Shown: positions 55,737 to 64,000, counted from the first letter of the stretch. The stretch: DNA of 64,000 nucleotides from Acidobacteriota bacterium (GCA_019347945.1 JAHWKK010000009.1:81912-145911), one strand, 5' to 3'. Numbers and translations are program-made. The notes: generated from the letters alone by a model not told the origin.

Positions 55737-56975
55737 TTGGAAGAGCGAAGAAGCCGATCGCGGTGGGTCATTGCGCAGAAATGGCTGATCTGGCTCAGCC
55801 TGATTGGTGTGGTATTCCTTCTTCGCCATCTCTTTCCGATCTTCTTTTTCACGTTCATCCTCGCCTACATCGGCAACACGATCGTGAGAGTGGCCTCGCG
55901 CCGCTATCCACAGCGTCGGATCATTCTCGTGGTCCTCTATGCCGGTCTCATCGCCGCGATGAGCGGGGTCCTCGTGATCGTCGTACCGAGATTGCTGTAT
56001 GAAGCGAGGGAGCTCGCCCGCTCCTACATCGAAAAGGATCCTGCTGCAGTCACCAGCTACGAGGAGATGGGTGGCAGTCGCCCGGTTCCGCAGATGTCGG
56101 CACCCCCGCCCGTCGATGCGGCCCCGGTCGAGGGGGATCTCGAGAATGCCGAAGGAATCGAGCCGTCTCTGATCAGCCGAGAGGTGAGACGGATATTCGA
56201 CTCGTTCGTTCAGAGATCGCTGGGAAGCGACACTCTCGCCTCGCTCAAACTCAACGAGTTCTACGAGGTCATCATCACGCAGGTAGAGATCTGGGTCGCG
56301 GAGTTCGTACCACAGGTGATCATCGGCATTCGGGAGCTCGTCAACGGATTTCTCCGGGTGGCGCTTCAGTTCGGGCTCGCGATTCTCCTCTCCTTCCTGA
56401 TTCTGTGGGATCTTCCCCGGCTGCGGAGAGAGATCCGCCGCCTGGCGACCGGGCGGACCTCCGAGGTCTACGAGGAGATCGCTCCCGGGATGACCGCTTT
56501 CGGCGTGATGGTAGGGAGGGCCTTCGAAGCCCAGACGGTGATCGCACTCGTCAACACCCTGCTCACGTCGCTGTCATTCATGGCACTCGGCCTGACGTCG
56601 ATCTCGCTGTTGAGCGTCATCGTCTTCCTCTGCAGCTACGTTCCGGTCTTCGGGGTCTTCCTTTCGACGATCCCGGCTGCATTGATCGCTCTGAAGGTGG
56701 GCGGGATCTCGAAGGTCCTCTGGCTCACGGTCGCGATTCTCGTCGTTCACGCGATCGAGGCGTACGCGCTCAATCCGGTCATCTACGGCCATCACATGCG
56801 CATGCACCCCATTGCCGTTCTGGTGATTCTCCTGGTAGGAGAACATCTTTTCGGGATCTGGGGTCTGCTTCTCGGCGTGCCGATCGCCGCGTTCGTCTAC
56901 CGTTATGTGATTCGGGGAGACGAGGTCACTCTCGGCCCGGCGGAATCTCACGCGCGGCTGGAAGCGGCATCTTGA
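55737..56975 (+). CDS. AI-2E family transporter (PerM/TqsA-like)
   Basis: A 412-residue membrane protein with about eight helices and a large soluble loop (~90-190, containing the acidic VDAAPVEGDLENAEGIEPS). The C-terminal hairpin region ALNPVIYGHHMRMHPIAVLVILLVGEHLFGIWGLLLGVPIAA is the family hallmark. Members export AI-2 or act as Na+/H+ antiporters; which applies here is unknown. The start is a TTG with GGAGGG upstream. Its TGA overlaps the TTG of the next gene. Confidence 0.9.
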   Translation: MEERRSRSRWVIAQKWLIWLSLIGVVFLLRHLFPIFFFTFILAYIGNTIVRVASRRYPQRRIILVVLYAGLIAAMSGVLVIVVPRLLYEARELARSYIEKDPAAVTSYEEMGGSRPVPQMSAPPPVDAAPVEGDLENAEGIEPSLISREVRRIFDSFVQRSLGSDTLASLKLNEFYEVIITQVEIWVAEFVPQVIIGIRELVNGFLRVALQFGLAILLSFLILWDLPRLRREIRRLATGRTSEVYEEIAPGMTAFGVMVGRAFEAQTVIALVNTLLTSLSFMALGLTSISLLSVIVFLCSYVPVFGVFLSTIPAALIALKVGGISKVLWLTVAILVVHAIEAYALNPVIYGHHMRMHPIAVLVILLVGEHLFGIWGLLLGVPIAAFVYRYVIRGDEVTLGPAESHARLEAAS

Positions 56976-57418
56976 GCGGCCCGTACTTCGCGTACGGATC
57001 GAACCTTCATCGGAGCGGAATGCGCAAGCGATGTCCGGAGGCACGTTTCGTATCGAGCGCAACGCTGACCGGCTGGCGCTTTCTCATCAATTCCAATGGG
57101 TGGGCGACCATCGTTCCCGCGCCGGAGGACGTCGTTTTCGGCTGTCTCTGGATTCTGAGCGAGGCCGATGAACACCGCCTCGACAGCTACGAGGACGTCG
57201 CGGGGGGACTGTACGAGAAAACGATCGTATTTCCCGGTCCGAAGGGGGATCGAGCAATGACATATGTGGCCACGAACCGTCAGCCAGGCAGTCCGAATCC
57301 CGACTATCTCGAAAGGATCATCGGTGCTCTCGAGAACCTCGACGCACCGCCCGAATACGTGAGCTCGATCGTGACGCGGTTCCCGCCCGGGAAATCGGAA
57401 GGCCATGCCGGCCGTTGA
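56972..57418 (+). CDS. Gamma-glutamylcyclotransferase family protein
   Basis: A 148-residue GGCT/AIG2-like protein. The substrate loop FAYGSNLHRSGM is at the N-terminus, and the catalytic glutamate is in SEADEHRLDSYEDV, followed by GLYEKTIVFP. It cleaves gamma-glutamyl amines or peptides to 5-oxoproline, or a related reaction. The TTG start overlapping the transporter stop (TTGA) gives exactly the family N-terminus, so I prefer it to the much longer open frame, which shadows the transporter. Confidence 0.87.
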   Translation: MSGPYFAYGSNLHRSGMRKRCPEARFVSSATLTGWRFLINSNGWATIVPAPEDVVFGCLWILSEADEHRLDSYEDVAGGLYEKTIVFPGPKGDRAMTYVATNRQPGSPNPDYLERIIGALENLDAPPEYVSSIVTRFPPGKSEGHAGR

Positions 57419-57490
57419 AACCAGCGTCGTACGAGGCCATAATCAATATTGCAACCGTTCGCGTAAGGGTGTGAAGGGTGTGATTTACAG

Positions 57491-59020
57491 ATGAATCGGC
57501 TGGCTCTCATATTTCTGGTCCTGACGATGACGTCTCCGTCGATGCTCCGCGCGAACGCGCAGGAAGCAGAGGAAGCGACCCTGTTGCGCGAGGGGGCCAG
57601 CGAGGAGATCCTGATCGTTCGCGAGGGCGACGTGATCCTCGTCCCGGCCGATCGCATCGTCCGGGCCCTCGGCGGTACCGTCGAAAAGACGACGGAAGGA
57701 TTCGCGCTCGAGGTCGACGGCAGACGAGCCTCCGTCTCGACCACGAGCCGCACCGCACTCTCCGGCGAAGATCTCATCACGATGCCGGTCCTACCGGTAT
57801 CGATCGAGAACCGGCTCTTCGTTCCGATCGAGTTCTTTGCGGATTTTCTCCGTCCATCCGAGCTCGCTCTCGCATGGGACGAAACGCTCCGGGCCGTTTC
57901 GATCCAACCCCTCGTCCGCAATCCCGTATCGGTCGAAGTCTCGATCATCCGGGTCGACCCGATCTCGAAACTGATCCTGCAGACGGAGACGAAACGGAAC
58001 TATCAGGTAGTTCGCCGGCCTGCATCGTATGTGATCCGTTTCGGCGCACCCGTGTTCGCCGATTTTTCCGAAAAGCGATTCGATGACCCGATGGTCTCGA
58101 GGGTCACGGTCCGGGGTAACGAGCTGGAGATCTTTCTCAGAACCCCTCAGGCCGCCGCCGACGCGTACGAGCTCGAATCACCTCCGCGGATCGTCCTCGA
58201 CATCGCTCGAGGATCGGCACCGACACTGAGCGCTCCTCCGCCACCGAGGCGACCGAGTTACGACCAGACTCCGGAGCTCGACATGATCGTGATCGATCCG
58301 GGCCATGGCGGAGTGGAGATCGGGGCGCAGGCCCCCGACGGGTTTTTCGAAAAGGATCTCACTCTTGCAATCTCGAAACGCCTGCGCGAGATTCTTCGCG
58401 CACGCGGATGGCGCGTCACCCTGACTCGCGACGAAGATACGCAGGTCGCGCATGACGACCGAACGGCCATCGCAAATCAGCAGCGCGCCGACCTCTTTCT
58501 GTCGATTCACATGAACGCTGCGCCAGTTCGCTCGGCGACCGGAGCCGAGACGTACTTCCTTTCCCTCAAGGCCACCGACGAGCGGGCACAGCTGTCGGCC
58601 GAACGCGAAAATCTCGGCGCGCCCGCGCAGGCACCCGGTGGGAACGATCTCGACCTCATTCTGTGGGACCTCGCGCAGCAGAGCTACCTCAAGGAATCGA
58701 GCCGATTCGCCGAGCACATCCAGGACGCCATGGCAATCGCGACAGGCGTCGAGCGTCGCGGGGTCAAACAGGCACCGTTCCGGGTCCTCGTCGGCGCAAT
58801 GATGCCTGCCGTGCTCGTGGAAGTCGGCTTCATCTCCAATCCGGATGAAGCGAACAGACTCCGCGACGACGGCTACCAGATCGCCGTCGCGAGCGCGCTT
58901 GCCGATGGAATCGAAGCGTACCGGGCCGAGTACGAATCGAGGGAGAATCCCCGGCAAGCCGAGCGGCAAACTTCGCCGGATGCGGCTTCGGCGGCTCCGG
59001 GCGGGACGTCCCGGAGGTGA
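57491..59020 (+). CDS. N-acetylmuramoyl-L-alanine amidase (AMIN-Amidase_3)
   Basis: A periplasmic amidase that cuts the muramoyl-alanine bond for septum splitting or wall turnover (509 aa). Signal peptide (~1-24). A copper-amine-oxidase-N-like/AMIN region (~25-240) ends RIVLDIARG. Amidase_3 (~255-475) has zinc ligands in VIDPGHGG, Glu in FFEKDLTL and His in SIHMNA, and the catalytic Glu in VEVGFISNPDE. The C-terminus is a charged tail. Its stop overlaps the GTG of the GerMN lipoprotein, so the two are co-translated. Confidence 0.94.
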   Translation: MNRLALIFLVLTMTSPSMLRANAQEAEEATLLREGASEEILIVREGDVILVPADRIVRALGGTVEKTTEGFALEVDGRRASVSTTSRTALSGEDLITMPVLPVSIENRLFVPIEFFADFLRPSELALAWDETLRAVSIQPLVRNPVSVEVSIIRVDPISKLILQTETKRNYQVVRRPASYVIRFGAPVFADFSEKRFDDPMVSRVTVRGNELEIFLRTPQAAADAYELESPPRIVLDIARGSAPTLSAPPPPRRPSYDQTPELDMIVIDPGHGGVEIGAQAPDGFFEKDLTLAISKRLREILRARGWRVTLTRDEDTQVAHDDRTAIANQQRADLFLSIHMNAAPVRSATGAETYFLSLKATDERAQLSAERENLGAPAQAPGGNDLDLILWDLAQQSYLKESSRFAEHIQDAMAIATGVERRGVKQAPFRVLVGAMMPAVLVEVGFISNPDEANRLRDDGYQIAVASALADGIEAYRAEYESRENPRQAERQTSPDAASAAPGGTSRR

Positions 59021-59559
59021 AGCGCTTCCGCGTATTCTTCTCCCCTCTGACCCTTCTGCTGCTCGCCGCCTGTGCGAACGAGCCGCCATCAGCTCCCCCC
59101 ACCACCACGCCCGACACCCGACTCACCGACGAGGGCCAGCCGACCCAGCGCGAGATCAGTCTCTATTTCGCGAACCCTTCGCTCGGCCTCACCGCCGAAA
59201 CCCGGACGGTCGTGGTCCCCTCCGACCCTCCCCTCGCCCTCGCCCTGGTCGTCTCCGAGCTTCTCCGTGGCCCCCTCGAGGAAGGTCTCTCTCCGCTGTT
59301 TCCGTCCGACACCATCGTCCTCTCGGCCTACCTCCTCCCTGATCAGGTGGCGATCGTAGACCTGGGTGGGAAGACGCTCGAGGATGGATGGCAAACCGGC
59401 AGTCTCAACGAGATGCTCGCCATCCGCTCCGCCATTCTGACCGTCACCACGAACTTTCCCGAGGTCCGAAGCGTTCAATTTCTGGTGGCTGGCTCGATTC
59501 GTGCGACGATCGGAGGGCACGTCGATAGCTCAAAGCCACTGGTGCCTTTCGGCCCCTGA
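59017..59559 (+). CDS. GerMN-domain lipoprotein
   Basis: A 180-residue lipoprotein (FFSPLTLLLLAACAN, Cys ~20) with a Pro/Thr-rich linker and one GerMN domain (~45-165; LYFANPS, then VSELLRGPLEEGLSPLFPSDT, AIVDLGG, TNFPEVRSVQFLVAG). In Bacillus the domain occurs in the spore germination protein GerM. In Gram-negative genomes it often sits beside amidases, as here, which suggests a peptidoglycan-related role. GTGA overlap with the amidase. Confidence 0.87.
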   Translation: MKRFRVFFSPLTLLLLAACANEPPSAPPTTTPDTRLTDEGQPTQREISLYFANPSLGLTAETRTVVVPSDPPLALALVVSELLRGPLEEGLSPLFPSDTIVLSAYLLPDQVAIVDLGGKTLEDGWQTGSLNEMLAIRSAILTVTTNFPEVRSVQFLVAGSIRATIGGHVDSSKPLVPFGP

Positions 59560-59657
59560 TGGTTACCGATCTGTTACGTGTGAATTTTTTCACGATCATT
59601 GAAACATGACTTGTGCGATAATGCTCGACGCAGCAAGCAAACGAATGGAGTTACTGG

Positions 59658-59753
59658 ATGGGCAGGTGGAAATCTCGTCGACGTATTCATCCTGCCAAAT
59701 CAAATGATGAAGCCATCATTTTCCTGATGATCTTTCCAAACTATCCCCACTGA
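59658..59753 (+). CDS. Possible 31-residue small protein
   Basis: A short frame beginning MGRWKSRRRIHPAK, with a basic N-terminal half and a hydrophobic stretch AIIFLMIF. GGAG lies 7 nt before the ATG, a promoter-like box lies upstream, and a terminator 45 nt after the stop. An overlapping 20-codon frame from 59645 contains four serines (SSTYSS) but has no ribosome-binding site. Neither is recognised. Confidence 0.35.
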   Translation: MGRWKSRRRIHPAKSNDEAIIFLMIFPNYPH

Positions 59754-59798
59754 ATATCCCATCAGAAATCGTTTCCCGACCCCATCCAGTTAAATGCG

Positions 59799-59830
59799 AG
59801 CCCCGATCCGAAAGGATCGGGGCTTTTTTT
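59799..59830 (+). terminator. Strong Rho-independent terminator upstream of sdaAB
   Basis: A perfect 11-bp stem (AGCCCCGATCC and its complement) with a GAAA tetraloop runs into a T-run at 59824-59830. It lies only 21 nt before the sdaAB start codon. Confidence 0.92.
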
Positions 59831-59838
59831 GAGAAAGA

Positions 59839-59844
59839 TAGAAT
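59839..59844 (+). promoter_or_regulatory. Candidate -10 element TAGAAT for sdaAB
   Basis: TAGAAT ends exactly 7 nt before the ATG, after the terminator T-run. There is no Shine-Dalgarno. The spacing fits leaderless transcription independent of the upstream RNA. Confidence 0.45.
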
Positions 59845-59851
59845 TCTGCCC

Positions 59852-60529
59852 ATGGCCGGCAATCGAAGGCTGACAATCCTGGACGTCATGGGGCCGGTCA
59901 TGGTCGGCCCCTCCTCGTCCCACACCGCGGGAACCGCCCGGCTCGGGCGGGTCAGCCGCGAAGTGCTGGGCTTGGTTCCCGACGCACTCCGCTTCCATCT
60001 CCACCCTCCGCTGGAGAAGACCTATCGCGGACACGGCTCCGATTTCGCGCTGGTGGGAGGCGCGATCGGAATGAGTGTGGACGACCCGCGAATTCCCGAG
60101 GCGATTCGAATCGCCGAACAGAGCGGGGTGGAGATCGACTTCCAAGAAGAAGATCTGGGGGATGTGCATCCGAACACCGTCCGGATCGAAGCAGCTTCAG
60201 GATCGCGGACGGTGGAAATCATCGGCTCGTCGATCGGAGGGGCGGCGATCGAGGTCTTCCGCATCAATGGTTTTCCCTCCCGTTATTCGGGTGACTCGCC
60301 GACGCTGCTGATGTTCTATCGCGACCGCCTGGCAATGATCCACCAGGTGACCGGGATCCTCGCGGAAGAGGGAATCAACATCGCGTCTCTGGAGTGTTCA
60401 CGCAAGGAGAGAGGACGCGAAGCGTTCATGCAGATCGACCTCGACTCGCCGCTGTCGTCCGGAGCCATTGCGACGATCCGCGGCCTCGAGGACGTTCGCG
60501 AAGCAATATTCATCGACCGTATCGCATGA
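59852..60529 (+). CDS. sdaAB: L-serine dehydratase, iron-sulfur-dependent, beta subunit
   Basis: Part of the two-subunit [4Fe-4S] enzyme converting L-serine to pyruvate and ammonia (225 aa). ILDVMGPVMVGPSSSHTAGTARLG is the diagnostic N-terminal motif, and a C-terminal ACT domain (~145-220, MIHQVTGILAEEGINIASLECSR) suggests allosteric control by an amino acid. The alpha-subunit gene begins 13 nt after its stop. The upstream terminator and -10 box (see those entries) are the visible control elements. Confidence 0.94.
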   Translation: MAGNRRLTILDVMGPVMVGPSSSHTAGTARLGRVSREVLGLVPDALRFHLHPPLEKTYRGHGSDFALVGGAIGMSVDDPRIPEAIRIAEQSGVEIDFQEEDLGDVHPNTVRIEAASGSRTVEIIGSSIGGAAIEVFRINGFPSRYSGDSPTLLMFYRDRLAMIHQVTGILAEEGINIASLECSRKERGREAFMQIDLDSPLSSGAIATIRGLEDVREAIFIDRIA

Positions 60530-60542
60530 GGAGGCGACATCC

Positions 60543-61478
60543 ATGATCTCGACATTCAGAGAGCTCGCAGAGGAAGCCGACGGACGGGATCTCGCTGAGG
60601 TTCTGCTGGAAAGCGATGAGCAGAGCCTCGACGTCGCGCAGGAGACGATCCTCGAAAATCTCCGCAAGCGACGGAGCATCATGCTCGAGTGCGTCGCGCG
60701 AGGCCAGGGAGGCGGAACCTCCATGGGCAAGCTCGTCGGCAACGAAGCGAAGGCGCTCGCAGACGCTTACGCGTCGGGGGCCTGTTTTCTCGACCCGCTG
60801 ACGATCAAGGCGATGATCTATTCGCTCGCCGTCATGGGGGAGAACTCGCGAATGGGGGTGATCGTGGCGGCACCCACTGCAGGAGCCGGAGGGGTCGTCC
60901 CCGGAATGCTCCTCGCGCTCGAGGAGGAGCGCTCGATCGATCCCGAGCGAACCGTGCGTGCGATGGCGGTGGCGGGTGGCGTCGGATCGCTCGTCGGGCT
61001 CCAGGCCGACATTTCGGGCGCCGCGGGAGGCTGTCAGAACGAGGTCGGCGTCGCCGCCGCGATGGGAGCGGCCGCCGCGACCTACATGATGGGCGGCTCG
61101 TCCAGACAGTGCATCCATGCGGCGGCCCTCGGTCTGAAAAATGTGCTCGGTCTCGTCTGCGACCCGGTCGGCGGTCTCGTCGAAGTTCCCTGCGTCAAGC
61201 GGAATAGCTTCTACGCGATTCATGGCCTCACCGCGGCCCAGCTCGCGCTGGCCGGAGTGGAGAGCGTCATCCCAATGGACGAAGTCGTCGAGGCGATGGT
61301 ACGGATCGGTCGCGCACTTCCGCGAGCCTTGAAGGAGACCGCTGAAGGGGGTCTGGCCACCACGCCCACCGGCTGCGAGATCGGGGATCGCATCAAACGG
61401 GAGGCGAACGAGCGTCGCGCCGCCAAAGCGGCCGAACGTGAGCGGCTCGCGGCCGAACGGAAGGCTTCAGCCGAGTAA
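60543..61478 (+). CDS. sdaAA: L-serine dehydratase, iron-sulfur-dependent, alpha subunit
   Basis: The catalytic, cluster-bearing subunit (311 aa). Cysteines for the labile [4Fe-4S] cluster are in GAAGGCQNEVG, SSRQCIHAAA and GLVCDPVGGLVEVPCVK. The start is the ATG at 60543, with GAGGAGG 8 nt upstream; the open frame extends 25 codons into the beta gene without homology. The Ala/Glu/Arg-rich C-terminal tail (~290-311) is typical padding. Confidence 0.95.
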   Translation: MISTFRELAEEADGRDLAEVLLESDEQSLDVAQETILENLRKRRSIMLECVARGQGGGTSMGKLVGNEAKALADAYASGACFLDPLTIKAMIYSLAVMGENSRMGVIVAAPTAGAGGVVPGMLLALEEERSIDPERTVRAMAVAGGVGSLVGLQADISGAAGGCQNEVGVAAAMGAAAATYMMGGSSRQCIHAAALGLKNVLGLVCDPVGGLVEVPCVKRNSFYAIHGLTAAQLALAGVESVIPMDEVVEAMVRIGRALPRALKETAEGGLATTPTGCEIGDRIKREANERRAAKAAERERLAAERKASAE

Positions 61479-61718
61479 GTCGTAGCTACACGGCTGTTGG
61501 CCAAATCGATGACCCGAGAGCCCCGGTTAAGTCGCGCCAGCCTCTTCAACCGCGATTCACGAGCTTCCCCGAACACGGTCGACGCCCTCACAACTTGTCA
61601 TCCTGAGCCGCCGAAGGACGGCGAAGGATGACAAGGGGCGGACTTTTTCCCGCCATCGTCTCTACCCCGGGTTTGAGCAACAGCACGCGAAGGTCGGACC
61701 CGCCCCCTCATTACGATT
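61479..61718. other. Intergenic region before the POT transporter
   Basis: No gene is supported. A solitary palindromic repeat unit at 61596-61632 is the only structured element. The plus-strand promoter candidate follows at 61719. Confidence 0.5.
61596..61632. repeat. Solitary dispersed-repeat unit closing on itself
   Basis: TTGTCATCCT at the left and AGGATGACAA at the right are perfect reverse complements around the usual GAGCCGCCGAAGGACGGCG core. Unlike the other copies there is no separate right arm. Confidence 0.8.
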
Positions 61719-61748
61719 TTGACCCCGTCATCGGCCTTCTTCTAGACT
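61719..61748 (+). promoter_or_regulatory. Candidate sigma70-type promoter for the POT transporter
   Basis: TTGACC (5/6) and TAGACT (4/6) are separated by 18 nt, 49 nt upstream of the start codon. This is the best two-box promoter noticed in the window. Confidence 0.5.
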
Positions 61749-61797
61749 GGCGCTCGAAAATTCGATCCCTCCGGGGAGAACGAAAGGACCACGCGCG

Positions 61798-63738
61798 ATG
61801 ACGGACGAACGAGACGACGAACTGACGCGGGAGGGTGCAACCACAGCCGATCTCCCTCCGGTCGGAGGCGCTGTCGACATGGGCAACATGTGGTTCGGTC
61901 AGCCACGCGCGCTCTCCACTCTCTTCTACACGGAGATGTGGGAACGGTTCAGCTACTACGGAATGAGGGCTCTCCTCATTCTCTTCATGACGGCCGCCGT
62001 CACCGGGCCGAATCCCGGCCTCGGTTATGGCGTCGAGTTGTCCGCGGCGATCTACGGTCTCTACACCGCAATGGTTTATCTGCTCGCCCTCCCCGGCGGC
62101 TGGGTCGCCGACAAGATCTGGGGGCAGAGACGGGCCGTTTTCGTCGGCGGATGCATCATCGCTTCCGGGCATTTCTCGATGGCCGCACCGATGATCGGAC
62201 TCCCCGAGGAGTTCTTCTTCTTTCTCGGCCTGATTCTCATCGTGATCGGCACGGGGTTGCTCAAACCGAACGTATCGACGATCGTGGGCGATCTCTATCC
62301 TCGACCGACCGGACCCGCCGACGCCGCTGCCGCGCACTGGGGGGCGCGCCGTGATGCGGGGTTCTCGATCTTCTACATGGGGATCAACATCGGAGCAATT
62401 CTCGGACCGCTGTTCTGCAGCCTGATCGGCGAAAACTACAGCTTCCACCTGGGATTCTCTCTCGCAGGTTTCGGCATGGTTCTCGGTCTGATCCAGTACA
62501 AGCTCGGGGACCACTACTTCGGCTCGGCCGGCCTTCTCAAGACCGGTGAGCAGCCGGAGGTCGTCTCCCGCCGGGCTCGGGCGTTCTATCTGAAAGCCGC
62601 GGCGGTTGCAGCCGCCGCCATCATCTTCGGATATCTCGTCAATACCGGCGTGATCCCGACGACCCTGACCGAGATCGTGACGTGGATCGGATTCGGGATT
62701 CTCGTCCTGGTCCTCGCCTACTTCGCCTTCCTCATATTCGACGTCAAGCACGCCGCGGGAATCATCGTGGTCTGGGCCGCGCTGCTCGCCGCGTTCATCG
62801 GTGCTCAGGGAACCGAGGTGGGAGCACGAAATGCGACGCTCCTGACGCTCGCCGTTTTCATCGTCTACTGTCTGGCAGTCGTCGGAATCCGAGGCGAGGC
62901 TGTGAGCGCTCAACAGAAACGATACATGGTGATCGTCTGGGTCTTTCTGCTCGCGGCTCTCTTCTGGTCCGGATTCGAGCAGGCAGGCTCCTCGATGAAC
63001 CTCTTCGCCGAAGATCTGACCGACCGGTTCTTCGGACCTGCTCCGAGCCTGACCCTCCTGATTTCGATCGTGATCGGAGTCGTCGTGGCCATCGCGCTGG
63101 GATACGCCTGGCTGCGAGGGATTCTCAGACGCCACGACCTCTTCCCTCTCGAGAAAGTCGTTACCGGTTTTCTCATCGTCGGCGCCGGCGTGGGAGCGTT
63201 CTGGCTGGCTCGTCGAATCAACGTCGGCTGGGAGATCCCGACCGGCTGGCTTCAGATGGTCAACCCGCTCATGATCGTCCTCCTCGCTCCGGTTTTCGGA
63301 TGGCTCTGGACCTGGCTCGCGCGGCGGAACAGAAATCCTTCGATTCCGGTGAAGTTCGGACTCGGACTTCTCGGACTCGCCGCCGGCTTCTTCGTGCTCT
63401 CATGGGGTGCCGCGAACGCGACGCCGGATGCCCGGGTCGGTATCTCGTGGCTCGTCGTGACTTACTTTCTCCATACGGTCGGCGAGCTCTGCCTCTCGCC
63501 GGTCGGGCTCTCCTCGATGACCAAGCTCGCGCCGGACGACCGGGTTGGCCAGATGATGGGCATCTGGTTCGTCGCCACTTCGCTCGGGAATCTGATCGCG
63601 GGGCTGGTGGCGGGACAACTCGAATCCCTTGCTCCCGCTGCGCTCTTCAACAGCGTGGCACTGATCATCGGGGGCGGCGGACTGGTCGCACTGCTCGTAT
63701 CGCCCGGGGTCAAGCGGCTGATGGGCAATATCGAGTAA
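61798..63738 (+). CDS. POT family proton-coupled oligopeptide transporter
   Basis: Imports di/tripeptides with protons across the inner membrane (646 aa, longer than the ~500 of many members, consistent with extra helices between the two six-helix bundles). Signature FYTEMWERFSYYGMRALLILFM (ExxERFxYYG, ~42-63) and FSIFYMGINIGAILGPL are the two PTR2 family motifs; FWSGFEQAGSSMNLF lies in the second half. About fourteen helices are predicted. A strong terminator follows ~112 nt after the stop. No partner genes. Confidence 0.94.
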   Translation: MTDERDDELTREGATTADLPPVGGAVDMGNMWFGQPRALSTLFYTEMWERFSYYGMRALLILFMTAAVTGPNPGLGYGVELSAAIYGLYTAMVYLLALPGGWVADKIWGQRRAVFVGGCIIASGHFSMAAPMIGLPEEFFFFLGLILIVIGTGLLKPNVSTIVGDLYPRPTGPADAAAAHWGARRDAGFSIFYMGINIGAILGPLFCSLIGENYSFHLGFSLAGFGMVLGLIQYKLGDHYFGSAGLLKTGEQPEVVSRRARAFYLKAAAVAAAAIIFGYLVNTGVIPTTLTEIVTWIGFGILVLVLAYFAFLIFDVKHAAGIIVVWAALLAAFIGAQGTEVGARNATLLTLAVFIVYCLAVVGIRGEAVSAQQKRYMVIVWVFLLAALFWSGFEQAGSSMNLFAEDLTDRFFGPAPSLTLLISIVIGVVVAIALGYAWLRGILRRHDLFPLEKVVTGFLIVGAGVGAFWLARRINVGWEIPTGWLQMVNPLMIVLLAPVFGWLWTWLARRNRNPSIPVKFGLGLLGLAAGFFVLSWGAANATPDARVGISWLVVTYFLHTVGELCLSPVGLSSMTKLAPDDRVGQMMGIWFVATSLGNLIAGLVAGQLESLAPAALFNSVALIIGGGGLVALLVSPGVKRLMGNIE

Positions 63739-63850
63739 TTATTACGAATCGGTGAACGAGCGGCAGGGAGCCCCGAACCTCCTCCGCTCCTCGTCCGTCC
63801 AAGAAATGGATCGACGAGAATTACCCTTCATCCAAACTCCTACACGCAAG

Positions 63851-63884
63851 AAGGCCCCGGATCTTCCCCGAGATCCGGGGCCTT
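63851..63884 (+). terminator. Rho-independent terminator after the POT transporter
   Basis: A perfect 14-bp stem (AAGGCCCCGGATCT and its complement, loop TCCCCG) whose 3' side runs into TTTGAGCTTTC. Confidence 0.85.
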
Positions 63885-64000
63885 TGAGCTTTCAGTTAGA
63901 CGGGGTCGGGGGGTTAACAGTTACAAAAAGCGGGCGCACCAAACCCCCCGGGGCTTGAGAATTCGCTTGAAAAAAAAATAGAAAACCCACCCCCCCCACA
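63885..64000. other. Low-complexity window end
   Basis: Homopolymer-rich sequence (runs of G, C and A, ending in eight C) with no gene. It looks like the low-quality edge of an assembled contig rather than genomic signal. Confidence 0.5.

Larger units (their letters stand above)
59560..59851 (+). other. A+T-rich leader / small transcription unit before the serine dehydratase genes
   Basis: Clearly more A+T-rich than its surroundings. An extended -10 box TGCGATAAT lies at 59614-59622, and a very strong terminator ends at 59830, defining a possible ~200-nt RNA. A second -10 (TAGAAT, 59839-59844) lies between terminator and sdaAB. The unit could be an attenuated leader, a small RNA or a short mRNA. 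Confidence 0.5.

Noticed and set aside
61711..63135. 474-codon minus-strand frame opposite the POT transporter
   Set aside because: Low-complexity Asp/Glu/Arg/His composition, typical of an antisense shadow of a membrane protein gene.

Overview
This is a GC-rich, gene-dense bacterial chromosome segment of about 50 protein genes. No rRNA, tRNA, CRISPR array, prophage or transposase is visible. Several traits together suggest a member of the Acidobacteriota, perhaps a Thermoanaerobaculia-like lineage: a Hanks kinase fused to TolB-like and TPR domains, an Oar-like TonB receptor with a carboxypeptidase-regulatory domain, tandem sulfatase-like/TPR lipoproteins, paired secreted M16 peptidases, and many dispersed GTCATyCTGAGC...GAAGrATCTGG palindromic repeats. 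This placement is an inference. The homopolymer-rich last ~30 bases suggest that the window stops at an assembly edge.

Layout. 1-5150: end of an unidentified gene, then lon, clpX and a dCMP deaminase on the minus strand, plus a lone receiver-domain protein. 5200-10300: kinase, lipoprotein, VanX-like dipeptidase and serine hydrolase. 10320-17150: repeat-rich DNA, a 23-residue Lys/Ala/Pro peptide, two repeat-built secreted proteins, a diguanylate cyclase, msrA and msrB, and an Fn3 lipoprotein. 17200-22500: glmS, a FabH-like synthase and an ankyrin protein. 22629-25584: a tight minus-strand operon with an AmnB-like extradiol dioxygenase, a fusion of its non-metal subunit to a RidA-type aminomuconate deaminase, and a KynB formamidase. 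25894-34744: lysine/diaminopimelate genes (rph-asd-lysC, dapB, dapA-dapD-aminotransferase), interrupted by an acetyltransferase, a methyltransferase and repeats. 34797-36326: two-subunit fumarase. 36518-40191: the M16 pair. 40400-42800: MarC, a small membrane protein, a low-molecular-weight phosphatase, and a two-gene nucleotidyltransferase locus broken by a repeat. 42849-52231: three tandem sulfatase-like/TPR lipoproteins downstream of a TonB receptor. 52600-59560: a PDZ-GAF-GGDEF membrane protein with a DUF962/Mpo1 protein, an AI-2E family exporter, GGCT, an amidase and a GerMN lipoprotein. 59560-61480: a terminator-capped leader and an Fe-S serine dehydratase. 61798-63738: a POT peptide transporter.

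The strongest candidate for something new is the 3-gene operon at 22629-25584. It joins tryptophan-type formamidase chemistry to 2-aminophenol-type ring cleavage and fuses a dioxygenase subunit to the deaminase acting two steps later. Second is the intergenic repeat system. Long inverted-arm palindromes and heptamer-periodic tracts of unrelated sequence, some in inverted pairs, occupy many intergenic spaces and have entered genes at their 3' ends. A TAGAAT-like -10 box also recurs upstream of genes, often only 6-9 nt from start codons that lack a Shine-Dalgarno sequence, which suggests leaderless transcripts.
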